From: Eupeodes corollae
Lineage: Eukaryota; Arthropoda; Insecta; Diptera; Syrphidae
Length of the DNA stretch: 64,000 bases
NCBI RefSeq assembly: GCF_945859685.1
Contig: NC_079148.1
Location: forward strand, 33,243,946-33,307,945
Direction of reading: 5' to 3'
Shown here: positions 11,767 to 24,330 of the stretch, in pieces
Layout: every line of letters begins with the position of its first letter
Position numbering within the stretch: position 1 is the stretch's first letter
Position numbers and translations under genes: made by a program
The notes under the pieces: generated by a model
Told to the model about the DNA's origin: nothing
Databases searched by the model: none
What the model saw: only the letters and a program-made list of their open reading frames with translations

Positions 11767-14565
11767 TAAAGTTTCACCACGGCCATATTTACAATTTCAT
11801 TTCCGGTACAATTCTTTTTTAATAACTAGATTTTATCGATATGGGAATAATTATAGAATGTGTTTGTAGAACATAACAAATATAAAATTAGTTCTTTATT
11901 CGAACTATTTGAAAAATGTTAATTATTTCATAATTTCAAAATCAAGCGTATACATTTTTTAATACATTCTAGTTTAGGTTTCTAGTGAAACGTTTGCCTA
12001 AGACTTAAATTGTCTAAACAAATTCAGTTGACAGATTTATATTTTTCAATATCCAAAATATTCCAAAAAGTGGTGCAGATTTATTTTTAATTCTAATTTT
12101 GAGAAAAAAATGATATTTCCAATGGGTGTTTTCTTTTTTCAAAAAATGCTTCTTAATTCGTTTAAAGTCCCGAATATCTCAATATGGAACGCCTTTAAAT
12201 TTAAGATGTTAGTTTTAAGGGACCTTAATGGAAAGTTATCTTCTTACTGTCGGTAACATCTTTTATAAATTCAAAGTCGAAATTAATAACAAAATTATTT
12301 CAAAAAATAGAAAATATAAAAAACCTCTTCAAATTATAATCAACCGATTTTTATTCTTAATATATGTGTCTAAAACCTTCAAAACATCTCACCTTCTTTT
12401 CTGTCTAACTTTAACTTTTTAAACTTTCACAGATTAGACCAAATTATTTAATAAACATTTCTTTTAAAGTAAGCAAATGGCTATGGGGAATATATTTTTC
12501 GGATGTTGAAGTTTTCATTGAAAGAGAAAAGTTTAAGAAATGATAAAAGGAAAGAAAAAAAAAACACAAAACAAAACCACAATATTGCGATTTGTGAACA
12601 GGACTTGAATTTGGTTCTAGCCGGAATCTAGACTAGAGTATGATGTGATGATGTGGTTACCAAGGTTAACTCAATCACATTACACAAATATAAGTATAAT
12701 ACTCGTACAAACAAAATAAACTTTTGAGAGGTTTTTTTTTGTTCCTTTTGCAAAAGGATATTTGAATATTTTTCCTTCATCTTTGCTTAGAATGCTAAAA
12801 GAAAAATACAAAAATTTAAGTTTTTTCGCCTTGGAATATTTTTTTGTGTCATTTTTATTTCTCTCATGAATATGAAGAAAAAAATGGAATTCTTTTACGA
12901 GATAAGATGTAAAAACACACATAGATACAAAAAAAATGTAAATATGTTACAAATTGTTTCTTTGACAAAAATGTACACAAAATCTATATTTCGTATGCCT
13001 GAGTCTTGAATATTTCATTTAAAAGGAAATCAAGAAAATAAGGATATTATTTAAGCCTTAAAGTGCTCCGAAGATTTATTTATTCTTCAATACAAGAAAA
13101 AGCAACAATTTTAAATGCAATTCAAACTTCAAGCCATATATGAAGTTATGTATGCATTGTGTATGGAAGTAGTTTTATCCCTTGAAAAAGTAGGTAGTGT
13201 TTTAAAAATTGTGTGTGAAAATTTTACAACGCGAAAATGGATAGTTAAATAAATAACAACAGTTCACAGAGATTAATGATGTTTCTCTGGGTTTTATTAA
13301 TGTAACAAGTGAAATAAAAATACATATACATATATAAATGTACATAGGAGGATATTGCATATAACTTTGTTCGTCTGTTATTGCATACAATTTTGTATTT
13401 CACCTATACATGAATTCACAATATAGCTTTATGTATGTATCTTTACATAAAAATAGTGCAGCCATTAACATACTTCACATCCATAAACATATTTGCGAAA
13501 AGGCAACTTTTATTTATGGATGATACTTATTTTATTCTTTTTATCGTATCTGTTTTAATGTTAACACATTTCGAGCAAATATATTGCAACATTTATTTTA
13601 ACAACAAAGTTAACATCGTTTTTTTTTATTATAATAAAAAAAATAAGAACACATTTTTATATTAATTGAGCGAGAAAAGTAACATTGTTGTTATTTATAA
13701 AGATGCCATATGGTGCACTTGGCTTTATCATGTTAGGTACCTATTATTATGTATGTATTATGTGTACATAAGTAATGTATATTTATTTTTATATTGTTTT
13801 ATTTAACAGAATTTTAAACAAAAATTTTGTTACCTTGACCTCGACATTTTGTAAATCTTGAGTCACATTTCAGAATGGTTCACTGCTGGGCCAAGTTTTT
13901 AAAAATATGTAGATAAGGATGTTTCCCCCACAGCTATAAGTTCTTATTAGTTCCCTTACAATATTTTAAATGATATTTTTGTTAAAAGCTTAGTTTTCGT
14001 TAAGTTATCTTTAAAGATTATACAGTCAAAAATTGAAGTGCAACATTTTTTTCTAGAGAAATTCTAGGCGTTAAATCATGCACACAACATTTTAAACTGA
14101 ATTTTTCTTAAGAAGAAATTTTCAAAGGTTTTTTTTTTTTTTTTTAATATTTTGCATAAAATTGAATTATCTTTATTTTTTCTTGAGATATGAATATCAG
14201 AAAATGGTTTTAAACATGTTTTTTAAGTTTTTCGTGTTGGTTTTCAGTTTTAACAATATATTTTTAAAATTTTCTTTTAAGAAAAGTCAATACTTTTAAT
14301 TCAACAAACCGGACACATGATAAATTCCAAATAAAAAATAAAAATGCTGAATAAAACCTTTCTTACCTTTCTTCATTCTTGCAATCTATATTTTTAAGTC
14401 TGCGATATTTAAGTTTTTTGGTATTATTGAGATATATTTCCCTGTTAAAAGTGTTAGGATATATCTAAACAATTTCACTTTCAAAATTCTACTATTTTTA
14501 ATTCTTTTTAATAATCGAATTCGATATTTTAACTCATAAATCGTCGATTTTAATTAAAAACTTTA
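11767..14565. other. AT-rich non-coding DNA
   Basis: No gene recognised. Poly-A and poly-T runs and short TATG-rich stretches (about 13,430 and 13,745) are present. Confidence 0.55.
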
Positions 14566-14569
14566 GGTC

Positions 14570-16115
14570 CAGTGAAGGCCATATGAGTTTTGTGGCTCCG
14601 CATGTTGTAAATTGTGCCACCTAGAATTTGCTATCGCAAATCGAGGGCCGTTTGTGATTTGGTTGAGACACCGTCAAGAGATTTAATAGCAACCTGACTG
14701 TCAGAGAAGATGCGGATATCAGAAGTTGATATCACGTTTTCTCTTTGCCAGGAGAGAACCTCTTTGATCGCTAAAATTTCCGTTTGGAAGGCGCTCCAAT
14801 GATTAGGGAGGCGGAATGAGATGATAAGCTTTTCATTACACACCACTACCATCTTCCTCATTTGTCTTGGATCCATCTGTATAAAAATGAATACTTTTGT
14901 TATCCAGGAGTTTTTGTCTTTCCATTCATCTCTGGATGGAATGGATACATGGAAGAGGTTCAAAATGATGGAGTGTCCCACATTGTTGGTCCATTGATAT
15001 GAGGCGTCGAGTCTTATGGCTGTACTCGCTGCTACTTGTTTACTGATGATGTCGAGGGATGTCAGATGGAGGAGAGTGTCTAAAGCTGCTTATGCAGAGA
15101 CATTCAGTGCGTTGGACTCTGCTGAGTTCGTCGTATTATGTGAGTTTCTCTAGTGCAGTACACCATACTGCAACCCTGTACATAAGTATTGGTCAGATGA
15201 CCGATGTGTATAGCCAGTAGTTATGCGAGGTTGAAAACCCCATTTGCTTCCTATGGCTTTCTTGCAAAGAAAAAGAACTGCTGTAGCTTTTTTAACTCTC
15301 TCCTGTATATAAGATTTCCAACTTAATTTTTTGTCCAATATCAGACCGTTTTGGCTGATATGGGTAAAAATTAGTGGTACACCTTCTATTGAAGGAGGTA
15401 CAATTTCTGGGATCTTGTATTTCCGTGTGAAAAGAACGATGTCTGTTTTTTGAGGATTAATACTAAGTCCACAGTGATCAGCCCATCTAGTGAGCATATT
15501 GAATGCATTTCGGAGGAGGTATTCAGTGTATTAGGATGTTCCCCTGAGACGGCGATAGCAACATCATCGGCATATGGAACCACTCTGTAGCCTTCCCTCT
15601 CAAGGGATGTTAGTAGTTCGTTAACGACTATGTTCCGCAGGAGAGGAGACAGAACACCACCTTGCGGTGTGCCTCTACTGACAGACCTTTTTGTGCAAAA
15701 ATCCCTCAATTTAGAGTTGATGATCCTGCTTTTTAGCATTAGATTAATCAACTCATAGATTGAGTATTCGACGTTAAGGTCGTCATAGCAAAAGTGATAG
15801 CGGATGTGTCAACGTTGTTGAAAAGGCGCTCAATATCCAGGAAGGCCACAAAAGTATATTCCTTTTGCTCTAGGGAGTATTCGATAGTTCTTACCAGAAT
15901 GTGCAAGGCTGTTTCTACCGATTTTCCTTTGCAGTAAGCATGCTGAGACATTGATAGCCTCTTATCAATGCTATTACGTATATGGATATTGATCAATCGT
16001 TCCAGAGTTTTGAGAATGAATGATGATAGGCTATAGGTCTTAGGTCTTTAGGGTTGACATGCGAGCATTTTCCCGCCTGGGGAATGAAAACTACCTTTAC
16101 ATCCCTCCATCGTTA
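14570..16115 (-). pseudogene. I/LOA-like LINE fragment: reverse transcriptase plus RNase H
   Basis: From 16,115 down: PQAGKCSHVNPKDLRPI; MSQHAYCKGKSVETALH; FVAFLDIERLFNNVDT (motif A); SRGTPQGGVLSPLLRNIVVNELL (motif B); VPYADDVAIAVSG with the YADD box intact (motif C); CGLSINPQKTDIVLFTRKYK (thumb side); then, after about 170 poorly conserved bases, an RNase H domain with FQTEILAIKEVL and IFSDSQVAIKSL. Frame changes occur near 15,750 and 15,490 and within the RNase H start. RT followed by RNase H points to the I/LOA/R1 group, inferred from domain order only. No endonuclease, tail or target duplication is seen. Confidence 0.85.
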
Positions 16116-17302
16116 AGGAGACTTAATTTATATGAAAACTAGACTAGTTTTTCTCTCCAGAAATAAGTCTTAATTCGATTCGTGGTTCGTCCCATCATTC
16201 ACTGTCTCTGGTTGCGGCTTATTCACTGCTCTTGTCAGAAAACTTTTCTGGTGGGCTTTGGTTTTTGTTGGACCTTTGGCAGTTATAAAATACAAGTTGC
16301 ATTCCTACCCTCAAAAAATTTAACTGTAATACCCGTTCTTTTAGAAATGCTCATCAGTTTACCCGTGAGCCAAACTTTTGACGTACTTTTAAGTACAATT
16401 TCTTGAGGTGCACTACACGAATTTCGAATGCTTTACCAGGTTCAATATTTCTCACTCACTGACTGTCAGATGCTTTCGCTGGCTATCAACGGTTCTTACC
16501 AGCTATTAGCAGCTTTAGCTGACGAAAGGATTTAGTTCACGACTCCTAACAACTGGTATGGAGTAGCCTATTAAGATTTATTTTTAGTTTACTTCCTGGA
16601 GCCTTCTTCTTACGGAGCAGGTCTCACTTATAAAACTTGACGACAAAAGTAGGTTTGAATTGAAGCGAAGTTTAATTCCTTATAGCAAATTGTTTGTTGG
16701 TTCTCGTCATCACTTGTGGTCAGTTCTTTTATAGCTAACGTTAAAGATTTAAATGGATATGCTACAGGAGGGGTATTAACAAAGATATAATTGCAGGGTC
16801 CTAGGTGGGCAAGGTAATAAACTGTAATGGTTTATACGAATTTAAACGTGTAATGTTTAATTTAATTCAAAAACAAGCACGCAAAATAAAAACTTTAAAT
16901 AATTTTAAAGTGAAATTGAAATATTTTAGCAAGCAAAAAAAAAGACATTAAAAAAAGCATAATTTGTTCGTTTGAATTGTTTATTCAGACTGTATTTAAG
17001 ATTAAGGCAATAATTGCAAAAGAAACAAAGAAACAATAGATTATAAGTTCTGTACATAAAAACAGTTTAGATATCATTCGATCTATCATTGAGTGATAAA
17101 GCTGAACATAAAATCGTAAATCAGCGTTGCGTGTTATATCATTTGTATTATTTAAATTAAGTTCAATTGTAAGCCCACAAACGGTGGGCGATCTTTTGAA
17201 AAATTAGAGTGGAAGAATGCACTACTGCTAAGGCAGTAGAAGCACCCATTTGAACAAAGTTGTGTCTTGTTATTTACTAAATTGAAAACTTGGATCTTGC
17301 CA
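16116..17302. other. Non-coding DNA before the duplicated segment
   Basis: No gene or known repeat recognised. The right edge is where homology between copy A and copy B begins. Confidence 0.5.
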
Positions 17303-19530
17303 TAATGCATGAACAAAATAAATTGTTGTTCTAGGAAACTTAATTTTGGCTCACCCTTTACACGTACATATGAATATAACTTTAAAAGATTTATCTCTTT
17401 CTTTAATTTTCTGACTCAGTGCACTAAACCTTCCTTTCATATTAAACATTCAAATAGTTCTTTCCACACAAAAGAGTTTTTCTCTTAACCGCATCTAAGA
17501 TTAAACGAGACCATCATCCGTAGTTTGCTTGAATGAGTTAATCAAAAAAAAAAATGGAAATTAAAAGATAGGAAGAAAAGCAGACGGAATTCATGTATAT
17601 TCAATATTTATTCTGCCTCTCATCCTTTATACAGATTACCTATCTTAATAATGTCACTTTTGATTAAAGCCTTGAGATTAATAATAATTCTTTTTTTGAA
17701 GACTCAACTTGCCATGCTTATCGATAAATTGACATAAGAGACAAAGAGGGACAGAAAAATTGTCATTTTCATCTTTATTATGACAAAAAAAACTATACCT
17801 CATTCGACTTTGGTTTGGTTGTGTCTGATGGTTCGTCTCTCATCTACAATTTTGCCCTTAAAGAAATTCATCCTTGTCTTCTACTACTACTTGCACACTC
17901 CACTCCACAGGACAGACTCAATCAAATAAATAAGAGCAGAAGAAAAGAACGATGATGGTTTCCGATTTTTATCAGAATTTAATATAAAAAAAGAAGAAAT
18001 AAAAACGTAAAGGGAGAGAAGGAAGAGAAAAGAATAAATCCATCTCATCTGAGTCTATATACATTATTGACTAAGACTAGGACTATAGGAGTACACAAGG
18101 ATAATAACAACAAAATGGGTGGGTTTGGGTTATATTGAAAGTCTCCTAAAAATGTTTTGCTGATTAAGTAAAATGCTGCTAGGATATTATCATTAATTTT
18201 GTGTTATTCTATGGGATTGTGTCTATTAGTCCTTGCCTTGTTTGGATTAAGATATTTTAGGTGGGTTAGGTGGGAAGTTACGTATAGAATAGGTGTAGGT
18301 TAGGTATAGGTTATATTCATGTTAACTTAATAATACATAAATTATTGCTTGATTAAGTAGATTGAGTTATTGAACTGGAAAAATTGCAATACTCTTCTAA
18401 TAATGAACATTAGTCATTTAGTTCTTTTTGACATTATAAATAAACAGATTTTATAGGTTTAATAAAAAATCTCTCATTTTATACAAATATGGCATAAGGC
18501 AATTTGGTCGTGTAAAGATTCGAATACATTTTCTTAAATTAGTTCGTTTTGTGTTGAAACAAAAACACTTTTATATATAAACCAAACCTCCTACAATATG
18601 TACATAATCCTTTCTCATAATTTTACTATTCCCAAAAGTGAATTTAAAATCAAATACTTACGCCTAACCATAAATAATAATTATTTTAAGGTATTTCTAA
18701 GAGTTAAAATTTAATTAATCAATCAGAATTTTATCGCCCAGCTTACAATCAAAAACACTGTTCTCGCCATCACCAACCAGAAAAACCCCTCATTTATGAC
18801 AAAAAGGATATTTCTACAAAAAGGTATACCTACCTATACCTTTAGTTTGGTATAATATAACCCAATCCTTTTTTTGGGAAACAGGATATAGCCGTATATA
18901 TACTACAGCAAAATAGTTAAAGCAAACGAAAATAATGTGCTTATAAAATCCACTTTTTAACAACCCTTTATAATACAAAACACAACCCATAATAGCCATT
19001 AATCAAAACTCCTAGACTCTACCATTATGGACTTTTTCTTTTGGTTTAAAGAACAATGTTGTGAAAAGATGAAAAATAATTAATTAGGCTTGAAAAATAA
19101 GAAGATATCTATTCTTATTCAAATTTGTTGTAATTAGATTAATGTAGGGACATTGCTCCTACTCAAATATTAAAAAATAAAAATGTAAAAAATTTGAAAC
19201 AATAAAATGAATACAAAATGTTAAAGAATTTATTGTCATTTTGAAGCTGGTTTAGTAAGTTAGTATTCAAAACTGTTCATATGAATTTCAAATAAGTGAC
19301 ATTCAACCCACCTTTCGAAGATTTGAATTTATTTGGTATTTTTTCACAAATTGTAATTTTGTTTATGTGCATCTTTAAAGCATATTATTTTTATTTTTAT
19401 CTAGTTGTTTTTTAATATCTATCAATTTTCTACATATTTAGAACACAAGTAAAATGCTTAGCCTTTAACCATGGGCTATTTTCATTTTAAAATATGTAAA
19501 TATTGTTGACTGTTTTCTAATAAATATTTT
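17303..19530. other. Non-coding DNA, left part of copy A
   Basis: No gene recognised. It is closely similar to 35,242-37,505 in copy B. Contains TACTACTAC and AATA short repeats. Confidence 0.5.
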
Positions 19531-19553
19531 CTTTTTACTATTTTCAGGTAAGG
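19525..19553 (+). other. Candidate recursive-splicing (ratchet) site, copy A
   Basis: A pyrimidine-rich run ending TTTTCAG is followed at once by GTAAGG: a 3' splice site (AG at 19,546-19,547) abutting a 5' splice site (GT at 19,548-19,549), with no exon between. This is the form of the ratchet points known from very long Drosophila introns. The matching position in copy B keeps every core base while the pyrimidine tract varies. Inference only; no transcript evidence. Confidence 0.4.
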
Positions 19554-21963
19554 CACCTTTATCTACGGATTATGGTAAATTAATTAATTAATTTAGAAAT
19601 AAGTAACATAAAGTTAAAAACGGTTAAGTAAATCATTTTGTTAAATGCAACAAGAAATGTATATCGGAATATTTTTGAAGTTTGAACACAGCACAAATAT
19701 TAAAAAACAATTGACAATCCAATATTAAATTGCGAATTCATTAAAGTCTCATCTTTTTGCAGTTATACAAAATTTCTGATAAGTGCAACAAATTGTTGGG
19801 ATTTCTATATCTTGAAAATAACCGTAGTTGAGCATAATTTTCAGCATTTGTAAGTTATAGGAAATACTATACAAAAATGTTATTCAAGCGTTGGGGTTCA
19901 ATTCAAACTGTGTTCCACTACCCGAGTTTTTTTGACATTCTAAAAATAGTATAGTAGCAACTTCCCAAAAAAACCCATAGGCAGTAGTTAGATTTTTGTA
20001 TTAAAAAATTGGTACAGCTGAAAGAAGAACTGTCAGAATAATAAACAAAAAAACACAAATAGAAGGAAGTTTTGTAAAAATCAAAAGTTAAAATTAATTT
20101 CATCAAAAAAAAATAACTAAAACTATAAAGATGGACAATTTTCAAGAACAAAGCTTAAGAAAACATCTGGAAATTGAGATTCTATAAAAAATGTCCATTT
20201 AACAATTGCAGCTTTGACATAAAATAAAAACTTCAAGAAGGGGGTTTGTTCGTAGACTACTACATTAACAAGTGGTGTTAAAGCGAGCTTGTAGCTCTTC
20301 TGTATATGCCTGAATCGAGTTGAAATGAGCTTGATGAGAGTCAAGTCAAGGTTTGCCAAGAAAACCTGTTTGGAGGAGTTGGTTTCACAGATAATGCATT
20401 ATGGTCTGTTTTATGCATGTTTGTTAAAAAAAAATAGTTGTGTTTTAATCAAATAAAAAAAAAAATTGGACATGGAGTAGCATATTCTTATATAATGCTG
20501 ACCTATTCAGTTCTTCATTGTTTAACACGATTAAAACTATTTCACTTGCACTTTATAAGAAACATAGAAACACCATTTGCATTTTATAGGGTGCTGTCAA
20601 ACTTAATTATTTTTAAATCTTCTTGTACAGTGGAACCCCAAAAAGATTTATTTAATCTAAATTGAAATACCTTAAGCTTTAGTGGAAGCAAAGCAAAACT
20701 TAATTGTGTTTTCTATTGTTTTATCTTGCATAAAATAAGCCCAGACCGTCTATTCTCATTAACAAAACTAAATAATATCAACAGTAACAGTTTGATTTTG
20801 TTCTCCAATAGAAAACACATTTCAACACATTCCCAATGCACAATTACTTAACGAACACAGCCATCGAGATATAAATCAATCATACCAACATTTTAGAACG
20901 AAATCACTATTATAAATGTCAAAAACTCATCCGTAGTAAGATTCTACTTCAACTTTTATCGGTAGTATTCATACTGCGGATATTGTTTTAGTTACTCTTG
21001 TAAAATCCTACTATACTAATGATAGATTTTCCAACAAAACACGGGTATTGCGATGTAAATACAAAAAAAGAGCTTTTGATTTAAATGAAATCTTTTGCAG
21101 TCCTGATATATTTTACTTACCTATTTTCATTTTTAACAGTTGAGGTTATAAAAATGAATCATAAAGCTTTATCTCAGTCTCAAAACTCAATACTTTAAGC
21201 TTTTGCTAGCATTCGTATGCAAAACGCTCTTATGGCAAACATCGCGTAGTTAAAAGTGATTTCATTTCATTAAAAAAAATCTATCTTTCTTAAGAAATTG
21301 TCTTACGCAGAAAATAAACCGGTGTCTCATTTTTTCTTAGGAATCACAATAGATCTATATGTGTGTTTTTAAAAGAAAAATATGCAATAATTTATTTTAT
21401 TTATTCAACTCTTAAAAAGTAATGCTCTTCGGGATGATCGTTTGATTTATAAAACTAAACTTATGTTTTTCTGAAATTGGTGACCCTAGTTACAGCAAGG
21501 ATCATAACTAAAATATCTAAAAAAACGACAAATTACATAATTCTGTGAGAAAATTATGCATTTTCATCCTGCTTTGGCGCAATTGATATTAATTTGCAAA
21601 GTTATCCTTATGGCAAACTTAATGCTTTATAAGAATATTGTTTTGTTTTGTCAAAAATTGCTTTACATTTTTCCTTTTCTAGTACTTGTAGGATTCTTAA
21701 TAATACTTCATTTTATTTTATATAAGTTAAGAAAGAAGTTTCAACAAATCACGGAACTAGTTCAAAATCGTTAACTATCAAAGGTTTTTTGACTTTTTAA
21801 ACAGCCCGTAAGCTATAGAACCATACTTTTGAGCAAACCTAATGAAAAATATTCTTGTTTTCGTCATTTCCATAGTAGAGTTGTCACAAATACTGTTTTT
21901 TTTTTAAGAATAAATTTTAAAAATGAATGATGTTTTAGATTTATATAGTTGGTTGAGTCAACT
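19554..21963. other. AT-rich non-coding DNA in copy A
   Basis: No gene recognised. Copy B (37,529-39,960) differs here by many small insertions and deletions, for example a short tandem duplication at about 37,850-37,892. Confidence 0.5.
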
Positions 21964-22002
21964 GGAGCTCATACTCAGAGCTTAGGCTTGAGTATGAGCT
22001 CC
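21964..22002. repeat. Hairpin-forming inverted repeat, 14-base arms
   Basis: GGAGCTCATACTCA at 21,964-21,977 and its exact complement TGAGTATGAGCTCC at 21,989-22,002, with an 11-base loop. It lies just upstream of a copy of the 175 bp-monomer repeat family. The copy B equivalent (39,964-40,003) has one arm mismatch. Confidence 0.8.
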
Positions 22003-22009
22003 TGGGCAT

Positions 22010-23084
22010 CAATTAAATTTTGTTATACAGATAATAATGCAGAAATAGGCAGAAAGGGCTCTCAAGAAAATTGCGTAAATGGTTTTTTTACCATAGCAGT
22101 TTAAAAAAGGTGAACATTTTGGTTAACCCTAAATATCTCACGAACCAAAAAAGCTAGTGACTTGAATTAAATTATATATAATATATTGTTACGTGATACC
22201 AAACAAGTATATTTTTTGAAAAAACTAATCAAATTAGAGTTTTTTTTATATCAAATATCTTTTCAGAAATATGTAATAAGATTATGGCTTCCAGCTAATT
22301 TTATAAGAAATATTATTTTCAAAATTGCGCAAAAATTTGAGACAAATCTAATCGACAGTTTTTTTTACAAAAAATTAAAACCGAAACAAAAATTAATTAA
22401 AGTTGTTAAAAATTGATTTTCGACTTTAATATCTTGTCAAAACTTTGCGATATTGTCTTTAAACTAATTTTTTCTTATAGGAAAGAATTTTTTCAACATA
22501 CTATAAAATGTTAAGAAGAATCGAACTGAAAGTTTTTTTTTTAAAAACCTACAAAAAACATTACTAAAACTTGTTAAAAATGTACTTTCGACTCAAATAG
22601 CTTCTCAAAAATTAAAAATATTGGTTTCAAACTTATTATCTCTTTATCTCACATAAAATATTGTTTTCGACATTCAGTGAATTTTTGATACTAATGAAAC
22701 ATTCCGTTTTTCCATAAAAAAAAATAAAATCTGCAAAAAACAGTACAAACATTTGGTAAAAGTGATGTTCGATTCTCGATAACAATAGGAAGAGTTGACT
22801 TCAAATTGATTTCATTCATCCAATCTGTATTTGTTAATATAAAAGATAAAAAAACTTTTAAGAAATGCTACTAAAATTGGTTAACGACTAAAAATCTCGT
22901 TTACAAAAATAGATTTTGAAATCAAAGTATTTCATCATAATAAATATTGTTTTTAATTTTAAATTTTTTTAGAATCATTCGATTAACAACTTTTTTAACA
23001 AAACACGAAAACCTACAAACCTTTTTGAGCACGACAAGGATGGGAAGTTATCAGTGTGATGCGACCCACACTGATAACTTCCCA
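22010..23084 (+). repeat. Dispersed tandem-monomer repeat family 1, plus orientation, copy A
   Basis: Begins with the conserved GTTATACAGATAATAA and CAGAAAGGGCTCTCAAGAA block. Degenerate monomers follow, built on TTGGTAAAAATTGATTTTCGA, ATATCTTTTCAAAA and GACAGTTTTTTTACAAAAA-like boxes. It ends at GGGAAGTTATCAGTGTG (23,042-23,058). The CpG-rich GTACGGAC block present in other copies is missing at its left. Matches 40,015-40,865 in copy B. Confidence 0.75.
23041..23084. repeat. Palindrome at the end of a family 1 repeat
   Basis: TGGGAAGTTATCAGTGTG (23,041-23,058) and its exact complement (23,067-23,084) around the 8-base spacer ATGCGACC. Copy B has only the first arm followed by the normal family end. 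Confidence 0.85.
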
Positions 23085-24233
23085 AGCCTCTTTTTTTTTA
23101 AATTTATTTGTTTCCTAAATTATAAAGAAGTAGAAAAAGTAAAAGTTGCTTGTTTATTCAATGACAAATAATGAAGAATCAGAAAAAAGTTTATAAGCAT
23201 AAGTCAACAAAGCATTGTGCTTTGCACAACAATTAAAAAGTCGTTAGATGGATAGCTAAAAACTTTTATCTAATTTTAAGTCATTAATTTGACCAAGGAT
23301 GATTAACATAACGATTTTTTTTTATTAGGCTATTAATTATGGACTGTGGACATTTATATACTGACAAACAAAGTTCATGTTGAAATCTTTTTCAGGTCAG
23401 TCTCTCCATATCGATTAACTATGACCACTCATAAATTTTAATATTGGTCATAAAAATTGTATGTCTTTTTTATAGTGTTGTTTGATTTTGATGAATTTGT
23501 TTATGGCACTACACTAACTTTATCAGCCGTGGAAAGTTACAGTTTTTTGAAAAATGGTCTGTATCCCCATTTCCTTATAAAAAAATTGAAATTTCTCAAG
23601 CTTAAAGTTTCTATATCAACGCTTTCAAGAACTTAGAAGACTTTCAACTTATTTTTTTATTTAACAGTTAAAATTATCTTTTTTTGTATATAGATTAACA
23701 AAAAGCTAACATTTGGAATAGTATTTACTGCCTAACCTTGTGGCTAATAGGAAGTTATCAATGGAGTCGCATATGTAGCTTTATTTTTTTAAATAACTCA
23801 TGAAGTAGGTAATCATTTTTTTCCAAACAAGACTCCTGAAAATTAATGCACAAGAATCCAGATAACTTGTCCATTTGTGAGCTATTATTATTACGTTATA
23901 AAAACAATTTTTAGGAATACCTTAAATCTGTTTAATATCGAAACAATTTTACATACTTGTTTTTCTTGGTTTCCCTAAATATCTCGTTGGCGGTGGATTT
24001 AAAGATAAACATTCATACAAACATAATCAAAACTCCATAACACAAAAATCACGAACTTTTTTGTTTTTTCTAAGCCGCTTGTCTCAAGATCTCTGCAGTG
24101 CTTTTTATGACATCAGCAACAATAAAATAAAAAAAGAGGTCTGCTTTTACGCAAATGACCTGAAATCAAAATCATTTTTATATCCAATAATAATTCAACA
24201 AATATAAAAATAATTCTCTGATAAGGTACCTAC
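23085..24233. other. Non-coding DNA in copy A
   Basis: No gene recognised. A CAG|GTCAGT splice-like site near 23,396 is changed to CAG|ATCAAC in copy B, so it is not supported. Confidence 0.45.
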
Positions 24234-24330
24234 CTAAAAGACTTGAAATTCATCGAAATAAATTCTGCCTATCCGCTCGATGCCTTCAACACCACCTTCT
24301 CCTACATCAACACGAACCTTGCCACCCTTT
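24234..24330 (-). CDS. Candidate short exon (unproven), copy A
   Basis: On the minus strand a pyrimidine-rich tract and AG (24,332-24,331) precede 97 bases. These are open in only one frame, with codons beginning mostly with G or A (KGGKVRVDVGEGG, then EGIERIGRIYFDEFQ). The frame closes with TAG directly before a donor-like GTAGGT at 24,233. Base composition is clearly richer in G+C than the surroundings. The opposite strand is also open in the same phase (SAYPLDAFNTTFSYINTNL), so the strand is uncertain. Copy B (41,973-42,069) has one base change, altering the protein. I do not recognise a family; it may be a chance open stretch. Confidence 0.22.

Noticed and set aside
23380..23410. Second ratchet-type site TTTTTCAG|GTCAGT
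   Set aside because: The donor half is destroyed in copy B (CAG|ATCAAC).
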